DNA of 64,000 nt from Sphingobacteriales bacterium. GTDB taxonomy: Bacteria; Bacteroidota; Bacteroidia; Chitinophagales; CAIOSU01. Positions 62,732 through 64,000 of this stretch are shown here, one piece after another. The stretch is from contig JAIXUD010000009.1 of the NCBI GenBank assembly GCA_027483645.1, positions 552,814-616,813 of the forward strand, read 5' to 3'. The notes under the pieces are model-generated. The model did no database searches. It worked only from the letters and a program-made list of their open reading frames with translations, and was not told where the DNA came from. Position 1 is the stretch's first letter. Every line of letters begins with the position of its first letter. The position numbers and the translations under genes are program-made.

Positions 62732-62917
62732 GTTTTGTCGTCCACGAAGTGAGTATTGGTGGTGGTTTCAGCGCCAAAAATTACCGTATTAGCGCCGACC
62801 ACCCCCAACCCCTCCTTGGCCAAAACGCGCAAATAAGGCTCGGCGAAGGAGGGGAGCTGCTTCAGTGCCGCGGTCAGAGGGTTTTGTCGTCCAGGAAGTG
62901 TGTATTGGTGATGGTTT
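62732..62917. repeat. Direct repeat GTTTTGTCGTCCA... (two copies plus partial)
   Basis: About 37 bases at 62732-62768 recur at 62881-62917 with four or five differences; a third partial copy begins near 63017 (GTTTTGTCGT). Period is close to 140 bases. They alternate with the inverted-repeat arms below. Confidence 0.7.
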
Positions 62918-63010
62918 GCGGGGAATAGTCAATTTGATGTCGAGAAGTCGGTAGCTCCCCTCCTTCGCGTGGCTAGGAGCGAAAGGCCAAGGAGGGGCTG
63001 GGGGGTGGTC
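62797..63010. repeat. Large inverted repeat (CCCCTCCTT...AAGGAGGGG arms)
   Basis: The left arm 62797-62857 and right arm 62953-63010 are inverted copies of about 58 bases with some differences. Each is itself a hairpin with CCCCTCCTT paired to AAGGAGGGG. Such palindromic elements are known as dispersed intergenic repeats in Bacteroidota. No gene is found in 62720-63326; a small TCTCGC-acaag-GCGAGA hairpin lies at 63062-63078. Confidence 0.75.
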
Positions 63011-63326
63011 AGCAGGGTTTTGTCGTGTACTTTTATGTAGTGGCGGTGTGGGTTTGCCACATCTCGCACAAGGCGAGAGCGAGGGGGTTGCGGCTTAGGT
63101 AGGCGCATGGGGTTGCAGAAGATGTAAGTTGCTGATTGTCAGGATATTGGCTTGGTAGCTTGGAGCCTAAAGTGTTGTTTTACAAGGGGTTACATTTACA
63201 GTGTTGCGCTTAGCAGGTAAATATTTACGAAAGATAAGGGAAAAGATAAACGTTAAGTTAGATAAGGCAATAAGAAAATAAGTTATATTGCATCGCATTC
63301 TTTCACTTATCTATTTGAACGCCCAT

Positions 63327-64000
63327 ATGTATTTACAAGCATTATCTATTAGGAATTTTAGATGTATTGAAAATTTAGACCTAAACTTCAATAAGGGGTT
63401 AAATATATTAATTGGCGAAAATAATGCTGGAAAAACGGCAATAATAGATGCATTAAGGATATGTTTTGGATATGGGGGGCAGAAGCGGGATTTGTATATT
63501 TCGTTATCTGAGTTTCACATTGTAAGAAACGAGGTAAAGCAAGGGGTAGGCGAAATTGAATTCCATTTAACTTTCTGCATAGAGGATGAGAAAGAGGTAG
63601 CATGGTTTAATGATTTGTATTCTGTTGACACAGATGGGAAACAAACTCTTCAGCTTCATTTTAGTTATCATCTTACCGAGGATAATCGGGTTAGATATCA
63701 GGTTTGGGGTGGTTCCAAAAAAGGCCAACCTATAGCCCCTGAAGTGCTTCATCTTATATATTACGTACATCTAGATGCTCTCCGAGATGCTGAACAATAT
63801 TTACGGCCTATCAGAGGCAATAGATTGGGCCAGTTGTACTGTAATATTCAAATAGATAAAGACATTAAAAAGGATTTAGAAAGAAAATCAGAATTAGCTA
63901 AAAAAGTAAGGTCAGCGGTTGACTCAGAACCGGAATGGGTTAGCCATCTTTTGACTGGGAAAAAAAATATTAACGAACACTTAGAACACACAAGTTTCAC
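63327..64000 (+). CDS. AAA ATPase of OLD/RecF type, 3' end outside window
   Basis: At least 224 residues, open to the last base of the window. The N-terminus is MYLQALSIRNFRCIENLDL with the Walker A motif GENNAGKT at residues 30-37, the SMC/RecF/OLD pattern. The following IIDALRICFGYGGQKRDLYI is typical of OLD-family nuclease-ATPases. Codon use is AT-richer than in neighbours and the gene follows a repeat cluster, which suggests horizontal transfer. OLD-family proteins act in phage defence or DNA repair; the TOPRIM nuclease part would lie outside the window. The ATG at 63327 fits the family start. Confidence 0.85.
   Translation, partial: MYLQALSIRNFRCIENLDLNFNKGLNILIGENNAGKTAIIDALRICFGYGGQKRDLYISLSEFHIVRNEVKQGVGEIEFHLTFCIEDEKEVAWFNDLYSVDTDGKQTLQLHFSYHLTEDNRVRYQVWGGSKKGQPIAPEVLHLIYYVHLDALRDAEQYLRPIRGNRLGQLYCNIQIDKDIKKDLERKSELAKKVRSAVDSEPEWVSHLLTGKKNINEHLEHTSF

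Noticed and set aside
62510-62832. Short ORFs overlapping the TPP riboswitch
   Set aside because: The conserved aptamer bases explain this stretch, and the ORFs have no protein-like features.

Overview
The window is a chromosomal segment of a Bacteroidota bacterium with moderate GC content, most likely from the Chitinophagia/Sphingobacteriia/Saprospiria part of the phylum; no species is named. The signs are a reg_prop/Y_Y_Y sensor kinase, a gliding-motility-type (CHU_C, type IX secretion) C-terminal domain, FadL/OmpP1, DUF4412, DUF4783 and DUF6265 proteins, and promoters of the TTG-N20-TAnnTTTG type. Housekeeping genes dominate. No rRNA, tRNA, CRISPR array or transposase was found.

Layout. 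1-7480: the end of an unknown gene, then a two-component cluster: a propeller sensor kinase, a lone receiver, a REC-kinase-REC-REC hybrid, an Hpt protein and a receiver with a C-terminal membrane anchor. 7655-20893: mixed metabolic and envelope genes (beta-CASP nuclease, SUMF1-like protein, WecE-type aminotransferase, CHU_C surface protein, e(P4) phosphatase, MarR regulator, guaA, a periplasmic-binding-protein-like lipoprotein, a TlpA-like thioredoxin). 21306-25439: AsmA, a TrmH-type methyltransferase, a cyclase remnant and a small membrane protein.

25543-33971 is the most interesting part, a sulfur-assimilation locus entirely on the plus strand: 1-Cys peroxiredoxin, CysM-like synthase, JAMM peptidase (Mec-like), CysO/ThiS-like carrier ending in GG-CC, MoeZ-like activating enzyme, then O-acetylhomoserine sulfhydrylase, homoserine O-acetyltransferase and homoserine dehydrogenase. 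The first set matches the actinobacterial CysO-CysM-Mec protein-thiocarboxylate route to cysteine. Each of the two gene groups is preceded by a tiny ORF with a run of 6 or 5 Cys codons, then a strong intrinsic terminator. Just after each Cys run lies a segment complementary to the terminator's 5' arm. This is the layout expected of a cysteine-sensing ribosome-mediated attenuator, present twice within 4.5 kb.

33984-48547: lipoprotein, Dph6-like ATPase, two sensor kinases, an SGNH-like lipoprotein with a degenerate active site next to FadL, MazG, SixA, a second AsmA-like protein, an EVE protein and CrcB. 49189-57303: one 2704-residue secreted repeat protein. 57389-62491: nadC, small genes and a TonB-dependent receptor under a TPP riboswitch (thiamine uptake). 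62700-64000: palindromic intergenic repeats, then the start of an AT-richer OLD/RecF-like ATPase that may open a defence or accessory region.

Intergenic DNA is unusually rich in repeats: heptamer arrays of several unit sequences, two families of multi-hairpin elements (one supplies the C-terminus of MetX), 9-mer arrays and AT-rich inverted repeats.
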